A DNA stretch of 64,000 nucleotides from Oscheius tipulae. Lineage: Eukaryota; Nematoda; Chromadorea; Rhabditida; Rhabditidae. Each line of letters starts with the position of its first letter. The first letter of the stretch is position 1. Positions 46,265 through 57,077 of the stretch are shown here, piece after piece. The translations under genes and the position numbers were made by a program. Under the pieces are notes generated by a model. It ran no database searches and had not been told where the DNA came from. It saw only the letters and a program-made list of their open reading frames with translations. Location: contig JASJZH010000001.1 in assembly GCA_037178975.1 (NCBI GenBank), positions 5,440,501-5,504,500 on the forward strand, written 5' to 3'.

Positions 46265-48138
46265 TTAATATGTTTGAACATAAACACGTCTTATTTTCTC
46301 CTTTTTGTTTTTGTTAAAATGCTTCTTGGAAGATTCAGGATCAACAGAAGTTGGTACGACAGTACCCGATGGCTGGAACGGCAGATGTCCTCTGCCAGTC
46401 TTGACATGAGCAGATGCGGTGTCAGCCACGAAGAAATTGGTCTCCACCCGCTTGTCCACCGTGGAATGTCCGTGCAGAAGACCTCGTTTCTCCAATTGTG
46501 ACAACTGAACTCGTCCTGTTGTCGATGGGGCTAAGTCAGCAGGATAGGTAATCGAGTCAAACACTTCTTGGTCAACGGATGGTGGAGCAGCTACCCATTT
46601 GACTCGCCCGTTCACAACATCCTTGATCAGCATTCGGGCAGACCGTGAGCAATCTGGAACTCCAGAAGCAGACATGAAGCCTCGCATGAACGCAAGAGCC
46701 GTTAGTAGGTTCACCGCTGATGGTTCTTCCGACTCTGGCAGCATGATAGAGTACTTGTGCTCCAAGAAGTTCAGCGGAACACGAGACAGCAGTAGTGCAG
46801 TCGGTTTAAAATGCTCTCGCATCTGATCAACCGGCAAAATACCTTGAAAAATCGTTATGAGCCGAAAATGAGGGGACCCTACCGTTCAAGAACATCTCAT
46901 CTCTCCCAAAGGCGAACGAGGGCATGACGAGGCCAGGGCAATCGCACAAACATATTTGGCTATCGATGTGGACTGTTTGGAAATGCCGAGTCTTTCCAGG
47001 AGTTGCCGAGACAGAAACTTTCTTCGAGCCAACGAGCTTGTTGATAGTGGAGCTCTTTCCGACGTTGGGATAGCCGACCATTCCGACAACGAGTTGGCGT
47101 TCCCCAGGAGCGCCCGTAACATGGCCTTGCTGCTTCAATCGTGAGGCGAGTTCGTGTGGATCATTGATGATTTCTCCGCATGACGGTCCAGCCACTGCAT
47201 CATCCCTCTCCTCCTCGATAGTTTCCAGCTGTTCCAAGGCGGACCTAAAAAAGATGAGGTATACAACAACTAGAACAACTAACCAGAAAAGAGCACGGAT
47301 ATTCTGCGAGTCAAAGTACTCCTTCCAATACCGCATCTGTTCGGGAGCTAGGAGATCGGCCTTGTTGACCAGCAGTAGTACTTGTTTTGCTGGATCGACT
47401 TCCGTCACGTAGGCGGCAAGGTCCTTACTGTAGAAAAGCAACGGGTTGCGAGCATCGACAATCTGCAAAATAACATATGAACAACAACAGGAATGACTCT
47501 ACCTGAACAACGATGTCGCTCCTTTCAACGACACGCCAAAGTTCACGCCACATGTCTGGATTCCTCTCGAATGGCGTCAAAGCCAAGCCGTCTACTTCTT
47601 GAAGCTCGGACAAGTTGTTGCGCCACTCCAGGAAGTTCTCATTCTCCAGGCGGGTCAGCTCTTCCGCATTGTTCCACTCGCTCTTATGAGGACGTCTCGG
47701 AATGCGTAATCGGTGCTCGTACTCCTTCTGCAGCTCGATATTGTTCTTCAGATCAACACGCGTAGGCACAACGATTGCAGTCTCCCTGAAACATTGAAAG
47801 TTACGCTACGCTAACGATTGCTACCGAATCAACTACAAACTAAGAACAAGAACACTCACTAACTTCTCGAGCACTCGAAAATGTTCCCGTTCGGCCGTGA
47901 ATTCGGTCCCAGCGAGCTGAGCCTTGGCGAGAAATTCCTCCAAGCTGGTCTCGTCCGTTACAGAGTCGATGTAGTGATTGATTTCCTTTTCCATGAAGGC
48001 AGGGTTTTCAATCTCATCTCCATCGTACTTGGCCCTTTGATGAGATCGTCGACTCTTCTCGCGCTCGTTGCTGAGCGTATTTCCTAGAGTTTTGTTCAAA
48101 CCGGTCGGTTTCTTGTTTGACGGACGTCTTTTCGTCAT
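46265..48138 (-). CDS. LSG1: Large-subunit GTPase 1 (LSG1)
   Basis: LSG1 is a cytoplasmic circularly permuted GTPase that releases the export adaptor NMD3 from nascent 60S subunits. MTKRRPSNKKPTGLNKTLGN is the basic N terminus. The permuted order is visible: IVDARNPLLFYSKDL (G5-like), LLLVNKADLLAPEQ (G4, NKAD), then GMVGYPNVGKSSTINKLVG (G1), VSATPGKTRHFQT (G2) and LCDCPGLVMPSF (G3, DCPG). The C-terminal domain contains ALAFMRGFMSASGVPDCSRS and ends in a Lys-rich tail (SSKKHFNKNKKEKIRR). An acceptor (gcttgtag) lies 1 nt before the ATG. An ATTAAA overlaps its stop codon. RPL27 follows 108 bp later, so two ribosome-linked genes probably share one transcript. Confidence 0.94.
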
Positions 48139-48554
48139 CCTACAAGCAAAAATTACGTGAATTGCATGAAAAGACTTCAAGAACACGAAAAGAATTCAAT
48201 TAGGGCGAGAAAAACAAATAAAACAGGCAAAAGAAAGAGTGAAAAATTTTAGGCGAAAACGAGAAATGGCTGCAGCTCAAATGACTACCGTAATCTAGTT
48301 CCGTGGCGGGACCGGGAACCCAGTCCTTTAACGTTTCTTCAACCAGTTTCTCTCTACAACTTTAATCGTGTTCCTTGTTTTGACTTACTCTTGATCACAG
48401 AACCGTATAATTTTGTACTAAAAATAAAGCAGGCACACCGAAGAAAAGTTTTATTTATATTCCCGGCCGTAGACATAATGCATATCCCGGTTTTCGAGAC
48501 GATTCCTTGAGAATGTTCCATTTTTCAATACTCTACAACATTAACGTTTTAGTA

Positions 48555-48806
48555 ATGAATCTGCTGCAAGTGCCTGTCCTCCGCCAGTTAGCCGTCAGAT
48601 GGAACTGCCCGTGGCACAGAAACAGCTTCCGGCCGACCTATTTTCCGTTCAAGATGCACGAAAAGCTCAACGTCAAGACTGTTGAAGCCCGAACAAAAAC
48701 ACGGGGAGGACGCCTAATGCTAATGAGACGAGTTCTACGCGAGCAAGAGTTTCTTGGCTACATCACGTCGCCTACAAAATCGACAAAACCATCGTATCCA
48801 CTGTGA
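48555..48806 (+). CDS. Mitochondrial ribosomal protein bL34m-like
   Basis: This single-exon frame of 83 residues begins MNLLQVPVLRQLAVRWNC, a plausible mitochondrial presequence. It continues RPTYFPFKMHEKLNVKTVEA and RTKTRGGRLMLMRRVLREQE. The last stretch fits the bL34 signature (R-x-K-T/S-x-x-G-R-x-x-L-x-R-R-x-x-K), though the usual KRKNKHG run is replaced by KLNVKTVE. I chose the second methionine because an acceptor (aacgttttag) lies 2 nt before it; an upstream in-frame ATG at 48507 would add 16 residues. It converges on CHAF1B. Confidence 0.55.
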   Translation: MNLLQVPVLRQLAVRWNCPWHRNSFRPTYFPFKMHEKLNVKTVEARTKTRGGRLMLMRRVLREQEFLGYITSPTKSTKPSYPL

Positions 48807-48982
48807 AGGCTTAGGAGTATGAAACTTACTATCCACTCTTTCTTTCTGGTTACATTAGAAAACTTTCACTACAGAAAGAGTTTATTGAGGGTGAAAATAA
48901 TGTTTATTTGTTGTGAGATAAACAAAATACAGGTGTGGAACGTTCAAAATTACTCGTAAAATCATGAAATCAGCGGCCGGCG

Positions 48983-50833
48983 TTACTGGAGGGTTACGAG
49001 GTTTATACGTTTTTTGGCTTTCGGTTCTCCGCTCTCAGTATGGTGCTGCTGCTGGTCGGACGACGGGATTCGCCTGAAGAGAAAAGGCCTTGCAAACGAT
49101 GCCTAAGAAGAACTTACGAAGATACGGGACTGTTGTCTTCATTAGGTCTTTTCAAGAATCGAAGAAGTCCTCCAGCAGACGTCGTGGTTTTCGGAGTATT
49201 CGGCACCGGTTTGGCAGTCGTGGGAGTGGAAGGGGCCGGAGCAGTACTGAGTGCAGGAGCCTCTTCTTCTAGAAAACCAGCAAATCGGGACAGGTAAACG
49301 AGACATACCTTTGGGTTTCTTCTCCTTCTTCACCTTTTTCTTGACAAAATTTGGCGATTCGGGACATTGGGGCAGGTTTTCCAAATGGGTGACCTCCACT
49401 CCAAGCTGATCAATCTTCAGCTTGAGATAGTGACAGTATCCTTCCATCGACGAGGCCACTATATTCTTGCCATCTCGAGACCAGGCAGCATCGCTCATAT
49501 TGTTGTAGCTGATATTCTCGATTAGGGCCAGAGCCTGCGGATGCTGGCTGTCGTAGATGATCATCGATTCTCTAGTCAGTGCGAGCCAGATAACTCTGTA
49601 AGGAAGCCTAAAAACTACTTGTAGGCTGGTAAAAATTGACTCGGTACCCGGAATAGTTGACATTCGTATTTGGATCAAGTTCGAAGATGATGGGACAGAA
49701 CCGTATGCAAAATGTGGGCTTGGGGGAAGGCAACAGCATGGCTGGACGATCCCTGAACTAGCCATCAGAACAGAAGACAGGACAACAAACTTTTCCAGCT
49801 CCCATCTTCTGAAAACGTAGGTGCAGTGAAAATCTTGAGATTTTACTTCTAGGCGACCAACTGGAGCTACAATGAGCTGGCCGCAGGGGGAGAAGGCGCA
49901 GTTGCGGGTGAAGGTGGTGAGCTGATCGTCGTGGAAGAGCTTGTATGTCTGGAACAAACACATCAGTGATGTTTTGCTAACTAAGAAACCTTGGCCTCGA
50001 GAGAGATCTGATTAAAGGCGATTTCCGGCAGCTCGCAGACTCCAAAACTGCGAAGACGCGTGCCTTTCTTGGCGCAGATGAGATCCATTCGTCGGTCCGT
50101 GGACATTGTCATGATGTACTTTCCGAGCGGATCGTAGGCAACACCGTTCGGGAAATGTCGGAGGTAGCTGACAATGAATTGACGCTTTCCTACAGTGAAC
50201 GAAAAGTTTACTCGAAGGCAAAAAGCATACCGGTGAGTGCCTCATGCACTTGTAAAGAGTCGTCGTTGGATACCGAGGCCAGGTATTTTCCACAATGCGA
50301 AAAATCTAAGGCAGTCACGTCGCTTTCGTGATTGAATACCTAGATTGGAGGATTTTTTAGGGCGAGCATGATGGTTACCCTCACGCGAACCCAATTTTCC
50401 TTGTTTTGGGGAAAATCTTCGGCCGGAGGAGTTGTACAGGGTTGATCGGACAGTTGCCAGACAGAGATGCGTCCGTGGACATCGCCAGAAGCTAGGATAT
50501 CGCCTAAAATGTCAATTCTTCATGTTGATGTTGGCGATGAGCTCACATTCGGGATTCTGTGAGAATTTCACTTGATTGATGGCCGCGTTGTGTCCTTCGA
50601 GATTGGCCACAAAGTTTACGCATATGGGAATTCTATCATCTTGCTCGTCATAGTTGAAATCCCATATTCGCACCTGAAATAGCCAGTTTATTTGTACAAA
50701 ATCTCGAGCAAACCTCGTTTTGGACGCTGACTGTGGCGATCCTGTAATGACCGTTCTTTTTCACGGGGTGAATGTCAACAGATAACAGAGCCTTTCGGTC
50801 ATGGTAAAAAATCTCTGGCATGTAGTGCATCAT
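48983..50833 (-). CDS. CHAF1B: Chromatin assembly factor 1 subunit B (p60), WD40 protein
   Basis: CAF-1 deposits H3-H4 on newly replicated DNA; p60 is its seven-blade WD40 subunit. It starts MMHYMPEIFYHDRKALLSVD. Blades are seen as VRIWDFNYDEQDDRIPICVN, LEGHNAAINQVKFSQ, DILASGDVHGRISVWQL, ESDVTALDFSHCGKYLAS, FPNGVAYDPLGKYIMTMSTD, FTRNCAFSPCGQLIVAPVG, PYRVIWLALTRESMIIYD and MSDAAWSRDGKNIVASSMEG. Order and the motif FSHCGKYLASVSNDDS fit CHAF1B (yeast Cac2). The C-terminal part is disordered (PSTPTTAKPVPNTPKTTTSA) and contains LLRFLKRP and a final basic KAKKRINLVTLQ. Exons are separated by introns of about 40 nt. Confidence 0.9.
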
Positions 50834-50954
50834 CTTTCCTCGTTTGGCTCAGACGGCTTGCATGAAGAAGAATGACTATTCTGCAAACAACTTCTTGAGA
50901 AAACATAATAAAATTCGAAGAGAGAAGTAGGGAAAACATTTCGGTTAATCACAA

Positions 50955-51152
50955 ATGACAAAAATTTCGATTTCGCGCGCTTATTGCCATCTGAGCGCGT
51001 TGACGGCGAGTGTGACGAGTGTGACAAAGCACGGCCCTTGTCCGAATGAACGGCTTAGTGTAGAAAAGACGGGTTCGGGCTCCGAGGAGAGCAAAAAAGC
51101 TTTTTGGTCGAACATAAAGGAGGATACGCTACCATATAGTCTGTCCAGCTGA
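50955..51152 (+). CDS. Possible small ORF divergent from CHAF1B
   Basis: An open frame of 65 residues begins MTKISISRAYCHLSALTASV and ends FWSNIKEDTLPYSLSS. Composition in its second half looks coding, but there is no recognised domain, no acceptor-like site next to the ATG, and it may be only part of a spliced gene or chance. A 34-codon frame starting ATGCATCTGAGTTC at about 51290 (MHLSSERSIRDHRALEAELR) could be another exon. Confidence 0.25.
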   Translation: MTKISISRAYCHLSALTASVTSVTKHGPCPNERLSVEKTGSGSEESKKAFWSNIKEDTLPYSLSS

Positions 51153-51666
51153 GAAGTTGAAAACGCAGTCCTTCAGCATTGTCCGTGGCGGGACCCTTTT
51201 TCACTGAATGGACCCAAAATTAATAAAAACCAACAAGAAATATACGATTACACCGGCGTAATGTTTTTCATGTTTTTCGTCGGTTTTTAATGCATCTGAG
51301 TTCTGAACGTTCAATACGAGATCATCGAGCATTGGAAGCCGAGTTACGAAGATACAGCGGAAATAGTTCGTTGGAAGTCGCAACATGAGTCCGAGGAGTT
51401 ACCCACAAGAAAGTGCTGCTGACGAAGAAGTACCAGTACTGAAGCAAAAAACTAGCGAAATGGTGGCAGGATACAAATGCTCAGATGGCTCAGCTTGACA
51501 GGTCACATTTTTTCAAATTGACCTGTTTTGTAAAGTGAAGGTGGTGGTTGAGAGTGGAAAGTGGTCGCGCCTAGCTGATGTCTCAAGCAACAGTATACAA
51601 AAATCTTATTTACTCGGTTGGAGGAACTGTACAATCCGTAAACTACAATATATCCGTATAGCTGTT

Positions 51667-52438
51667 CTATCCACGGGCACTGGCATAGCGCTCGCTGATA
51701 TTCTTCCAGTTGGCGATCTTCCAGATAGCCTTGATGTAGTCGGGGCGAACATTCTTATACTGGAGGTAGTAGGCGTGCTCCCAGACGTCAATTCCGAACA
51801 GAGGGATAAGGCCGGTCGTAGCCTCGAGCGGATCCTGGTTAGCACAGGTGGCGATCTAAACCGGATTGTGATAATTTCTAGACAAAAAACAAACGCGGAG
51901 ATTCTTTCTCTTAGGGCAGTATCCGAGCCAGCCCCATCCGGATCCCTGGACACCGGTTGAGGCGGTCGAGAGCGACTCCTGCATCTTTTCCAGCGAGCCG
52001 AAATCCTTCTGTAAAGAGAAATTGGCAAGAAAATGGCGTAAGCATACCTTGATAGCCTCCATGAGCTCCTTGCTCGGCTCCCCACCATCCTTGGCCAAGT
52101 TGGTCCAGAAGATGCTGTGATTGATATGACCACCGCCGTTGAATTTCAGTCCGCTCTGGAGGTTGATGGCCTCCTTCACATTTCCTGTTAAACACATATT
52201 GTTAGTCAGAAGTGATCTTACCTTTAGAGACAGCATCACACAGCTTCTCTTCGATCTGGTTCAGGTTGTTGACATAGGTGGCGTGGTGCTTCTGATGATG
52301 GAGCTGCATGATTTCGGCCGAAATCACGGGCTCCAGGGCATTGTAGTCGTACGGCAGATCGGGCAGGGTGTGCTTGGCCCGAACACTGCTAGCGGCGATT
52401 CCGGGGACGCGAAGAGAAGAACGAAGAGCAGACAGCAT
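51667..52438 (-). CDS. SOD2: Mitochondrial manganese superoxide dismutase
   Basis: It converts superoxide to hydrogen peroxide and oxygen in the mitochondrial matrix. [20 protein letters not shown] is a presequence, then [18 protein letters not shown] begins the mature enzyme. The metal ligands are all in place: histidine in [18 protein letters not shown], histidine in [13 protein letters not shown], aspartate and histidine in [15 protein letters not shown]. The end [20 protein letters not shown] is typical. Four exons. An acceptor (gtttccag) abuts this ATG; an in-frame ATG 21 nt upstream (MPETRFQ) lies before that acceptor and is therefore unlikely to be used. Divergent from WDR75. Confidence 0.96.
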
Positions 52439-52835
52439 CTGGAAACGAGTCTCTGGCAAATTACGGTGAAATAGTTGTTTTGAGGTTCGGCAGTCTGAAT
52501 GTTGTTTTCACTTGTAAACAGATTGTCTGTTCAAAAACTATTAGAGAAAATAGCTTATTAGGATGTTTTGACTCTTGTGCTAAGAGCGATGAACAGGAAA
52601 CTTTCTGAGTAAAGGCAATAGACAAAACGATATAAAAAGGGACGGAAAAGAGGAACATGTTGCTAGAGAAGGGAAAATAAACAAGTTGTTTGTTCAAAAA
52701 CCGTGCACTTTCGGGCTACAGTAATCCTTTCGGTCCTTTACATAAACGGGGCACGCTTTCGAGCCATTTTTAAACTTTCCTTGCTGTCTTATTCCTTTTA
52801 CTTCTTTCTTGCAAATGAAAGTTTCTGAATTTCAG
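52439..52835. promoter_or_regulatory. Shared 5' region of SOD2 and WDR75
   Basis: About 400 bp with no supported gene separates the two divergent start codons. Both ends are acceptor-like sites abutting the ATG. A tataaaaag-like stretch at about 52630 could be a core promoter element on either strand but is unproven. Confidence 0.35.
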
Positions 52836-55800
52836 ATGGCACACTGGAAAGAGCGACTCTTTCCGGGAATTCCTATAGAAAATGTGGCCTTCAGTAGAGA
52901 TAACAGGTACGTCTCTGCTTTTTTGTTTGCTAAAACGCATTTTTCAGAATTATTGCAACTTCTTCCAAGCATACAGTCACATTGTTCCAGTACAAGACGA
53001 GAAATGACCCGATTCACGTGGAATGCAGCTCTCCCGTGGTCTCGGTATGCTTCAACTCGGCAGATGAGGTAGCTTTCCAAGTTCCCTTTGAGAAATGCTC
53101 TTGTTCAGTTTGTTACAGTGACTGTGGACGGAGAAATGACGTCCTGGGAACTCCAGAATGATGATGTTGTAAAGAAGAGCTCGCGACGGGTAACAGCTTT
53201 CCCTGTGAAGTAAGTTTCTCCTTCATTTTCACACCTTGTGATTTTCAGAAATGTCGTCTGGAGTCACTCCAAGAAACATTCCGCTTGGGTGACAGAGGCC
53301 GAGAAAGATTCTGAAAATGATACTCTCAGCGTCCTGATGAACGACCAAACACTCGAGGCTATTGACACGGTGCCGCGTAATCTTCGCAAAGACCAGGTCG
53401 CCATATCTGTTAGTTTTCCAACTATTTTTTGAATTCATTCAATGTTTTAGGGTAAGTTTGTGGCCCACTGCAGCGGCAAAAATGTCACAAAGATCCAGCT
53501 GGAGCGCGAGGAGGACGGCGAGAGCAAGGAAGTTTTCACACATAACTCAATTTTATTAGGTAACGTTTTTTGTCACTGAAATATTGGGGTTTTCTAGGCT
53601 TGACAGCTGAAGAAAATGAGAAAAACGTCTTCGAGCGAGTCGCGGTTTATGGAGACACCATCGCTGCTTCTTTGGCCTTCGGGAAAGTCTACATTTGGTG
53701 AGATTTCTGCAAAATTTCGTTTTTAAAGCCCATCGTTATAGGAGCAATCTTGGAGATAAACCGTTCACATTGACCTCTGCCTACACGCTTCATTGGCACA
53801 AGGTGAGATCTTTTTTTCTTCAGAATCCAACAAAAGTTTTAGGTATCCGCTCCGATGGTTATCACACCTTACGACGGCTTGGTCAGTGCTGGAGCCGAGA
53901 CAGTTCTGTGCAAATGGACCTTGAAGGGCGAAAAGAGGCCCACCTTGCTCAGTCGACTACAAGCAGCCGTGACCGGTGTCGTGCTCTCAGACGACGGATC
54001 TTTGGTCGCTCTTCTGATGGGTATCTTGGCTATCATTTGCATATACACTACTTATTTTCAGAGGATAATAGTCTTCACATTGCTGTGCTGTCCTCTATGG
54101 CCATTAGCCATTCGCTGCCGACAATCACCTACAGTACTCGATGTCCGCAGTCAGTTTTCACCAGGCAAGTTGTTCTAAATGTTTAATTGATGAAATTTTT
54201 AGCGATTCTCAAGTTCCTGACTCGGTTGTGATGAATGGCACGCCGGGCTGGATCCAGTGGTTCGATTTGAGCTCCGGAGGTACAAGGGAACAGGTATGTA
54301 ATCCATTTTCGGATCGCTGACAATCGACGAAAATGAGTCACTCCATCATATTCGTCGATTTGTAATACCGTTAATTGCAGGCCTGTCTCTCTATGGACAA
54401 CGCAGTCGAAGGTGATGTTGACAACGGCCGACTGGACCAGACCTACTACCAACTTGAGAAAGTCACCCTCTGCCCGAAGTCTGCGGCCTCGTTGGAAGCT
54501 TTAGTCAATTTTCCTCAGGATTACGTAAGTTTATCTCTCTCATTCAAAACGCGAATACCGTTCAGAAACGTCTTCGGTTCTGGAAAAGGACTTCGGATCT
54601 TGACGCGGAAATTGTCAACGAGGTCTCGGTCCCGTTCGACACACAATTTGTTAGCGGGTGTTGTGATTCTCCAGATCTAGACGAGGTTTGCTTCTGCACG
54701 TTTCCTTCATGTGCTCGCCATTTTCAGCTATTCATCACGTGTGGAGGATCCAGTGCGATTACTCTGTGGAAGCCGAACGAGGATAGAACCGGCTGGTTCA
54801 AGGATGCCGCTCGGAGCAAGAGCACTTGGCAGGTAATCCCGCCCCCACTTTCGGAAAACTATTCCATTCTCTTAGAAAATTCCAATCACAGCTGTCTCTT
54901 CAATCTCGTCGAAAGGAGTCTGGGCCTCAGCGCATAAAAGTCAAGAAAACTGCCACATTGTATTGTGGAATGTATCAGAAGTGAGTCTTTTTTCACGGAC
55001 CAACAACTCCTTACCTAGATGACAGTTCTCGAGTCTTTCCGAACAGACGGCATTCTGAATTCTCTTGAATGGGCCACGAACTCGCTTGTCCTGATCTCCA
55101 CATCAAATTCGGTCACCTGCTGGAATTTGGAGACGTTGTCGCCCAAATGGATTGTCGAGCAACCGCTCGACTGTCATGTGAGCAGCTTGGGCTGTTTCGG
55201 ATGGGAAAACAATCACGGTTAGCTTGTTTTTTGTGATTATTTTCAAGTTTTTGTAAGTTGCTTTCTGTAGAGATTTTTAAGATGAGAAAGAATATGCATT
55301 CATATTAGAGGTTCCCGGCAATCAAACAAAGCTACAGCCCTTCAAAGTTTTAGTAAACTGTTTGTGTATTGGTAAGAGGCGTCATTCAAACCAGACGACC
55401 CGGGTTCGATCCCTGTTGCAAAGAAATCTTCTGAACAAACTAGTTCAAGAAGAAAAAGACGAAAAATAAAGAGATGTACAAGATCCATGGTCTCAATGCA
55501 ACGATAATCAACCTAGTTTGTCTAATATTCATCGCTTTTCAGTTATACAATTTGATCCATCTACCGGTGCTCTTTTGGATTCCGTCAAGTTCACCTCCAA
55601 CATCGAGTCGCTAGTGGCCGTCAAGTACAGAAACGGTCTTGCCCTCGTTGCTAAAACTGAAAAAGTAGGTATCTTCTCATTTTTAACATTAAAATCGTTT
55701 TCAGGGGCTAGCCATGCTGAGTTCGGTTGAAGATCACGACGCCAATCGAGTCCAGATCACCAAAGAGACCCCTTTCAGTCGTCTCGCAACCATTCCTTCG

Positions 55801-55953
55801 GCTACGGCTGTAACACGTACTGCGAAGGTCCGTGTGACGACGACTCAAAATGTCATGAAACTGCTAGATGCTCCCTGTCATGCTCTCCCACCTCTTTCCC
55901 ATCTTGCTCCCCTATTCATTTCCAGTTGTCTGGCTCCTCCCTGTGATGCCTAA
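52836..55953 (+). CDS. WDR75: WD repeat protein 75 (Utp17), U3 snoRNP component
   Basis: WDR75 belongs to the t-UTP subcomplex that starts small-subunit rRNA synthesis and processing in the nucleolus. It starts MAHWKERLFPGIPIENVAFS. WD-type segments include IIATSSKHTVTLFQYKTRND, FVTVTVDGEMTSWELQNDD, FVAHCSGKNVTKIQLERE, DGLVSAGAETVLCKWTLKGE, DDGSLVALLMEDNSLHIAVL, DELFITCGGSSAITLWKPNE, ATNSLVLISTSNSVTCWNLE and GLALVAKTEKGLAMLSSVED. The SAGAETVLCKW blade is the clearest match to WDR75. The C-terminal exon is short and lacks the long basic tail of the human protein. A late intron of about 320 nt contains a tRNA-like relic. ttcag abuts the ATG. Confidence 0.88.
55362..55425 (+). repeat. tRNA-like relic in WDR75 intron
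   Basis: tattggtaagaggc (A-box-like) and ccgggttcgatccctg (perfect B box) are spaced as in a tRNA, with aaccagacgac between. No convincing acceptor stem, so a tRNA-derived repeat or pseudogene. Confidence 0.5.
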
Positions 55954-57077
55954 TCACATTGTTGTTTCCTGTTGTTATAAATTGTTGAGTTTTCTTCGAC
56001 TGGAGTAATGCTTTCGAAGGCCATTGTTAACAGCTAAGGAGATTTTCCAGGGATCCAAGTTTGTAAAAGAGACATCTTTTAGGGTTGCGAAGGCGACTGT
56101 CCTAAATGCAACATGCGAGTACCAAAGTAGCTGGAACTCTTCTTCCACAGCCTAGTCGCCGATCTGGAATTTTGTGTTTGTTATCCATGGAAACTGCTAT
56201 AACATTTTGTTACCAATACAACTGGTCTTGCTTCTAGTTTCAGCATAGTGACCCTTCCTGTTAAGACCAGGCATTAAATACTATAGGCTGTCGACTTGTT
56301 CAATAAAATGAAGAACCCATTCGCTAACCTAATGATCAAGCTATACAGTGATCGAGACGTGAGCCTGAGTAAGCTATGGAGCCAAATGCGGAAGCATTGC
56401 ATTTCGGACGAGAGAACGTAGACAACAACTGGCATCTGGCGGAGAACATGGCAAGCTTTAGAAGTCTGTTCGGAAATTGGATTCAGAAACCCCATGAAAT
56501 GGTGCTGTACACTCATTCCGATGTTCCTCTATCCGAACTATTGAATTCGACAGAATTAATCCGTGCTCGTCACAGAGATTCTTGAGGTAAACTGTCTCGA
56601 AATCTTCATTATTATAGTTCTAGTCTATTCTCTGTGAATTTGTGTCAGTTTCAACATATAATGGTTCTGTTTGCAGAAGTAACAAACAGGGAGTTGGTCA
56701 TCTAAATGTACAGACTTTTCCGTTGGTTTTAAGAGCAACAGAAAGAGACATTCTGAAATCTAAAGAATTGACAAAAAATATTACAGACAATTCTATTTTA
56801 AATTGTCCTCGCGTCTCTGTCTGTGTGCGTGTGTCTGTCTTGAATTTTCTAATTAACCTTACAATCAGCTGTGAAAAAAAAATAAAAGACTACAAAAACG
56901 GAATGCAATGGAAGAAGAAAAATTCGAGCCCTCTGCTTTCCACCGGTGGCGGGTTACTGTAATAGAAAATGTAGTATGCAGCTGCGCACAAGTTTAGGGA
57001 CAAGAAAAAGTATTTCGCCGACTCCTATAAAATATTTTTTCCTTTGAATCGTTGCAAACTCATTTTTCAGCTCCACT
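55954..57077. other. Intergenic stretch before REC114-like gene
   Basis: It includes overlapping short open frames at 56308-56585 (MKNPFANLMIKLYSDRD and MEPNAEALHFGRENVDNNWH) that might be a tiny spliced gene, but I see no recognisable product. An AATAAAA occurs at about 56880. The end, tcatttttcag, is an acceptor-like site 7 nt before the next start codon. Confidence 0.35.

Noticed and set aside
56308-56585. Small gene between WDR75 and REC114-like gene
   Set aside because: Two overlapping frames of similar quality and no recognisable product; mentioned under the intergenic entry only.
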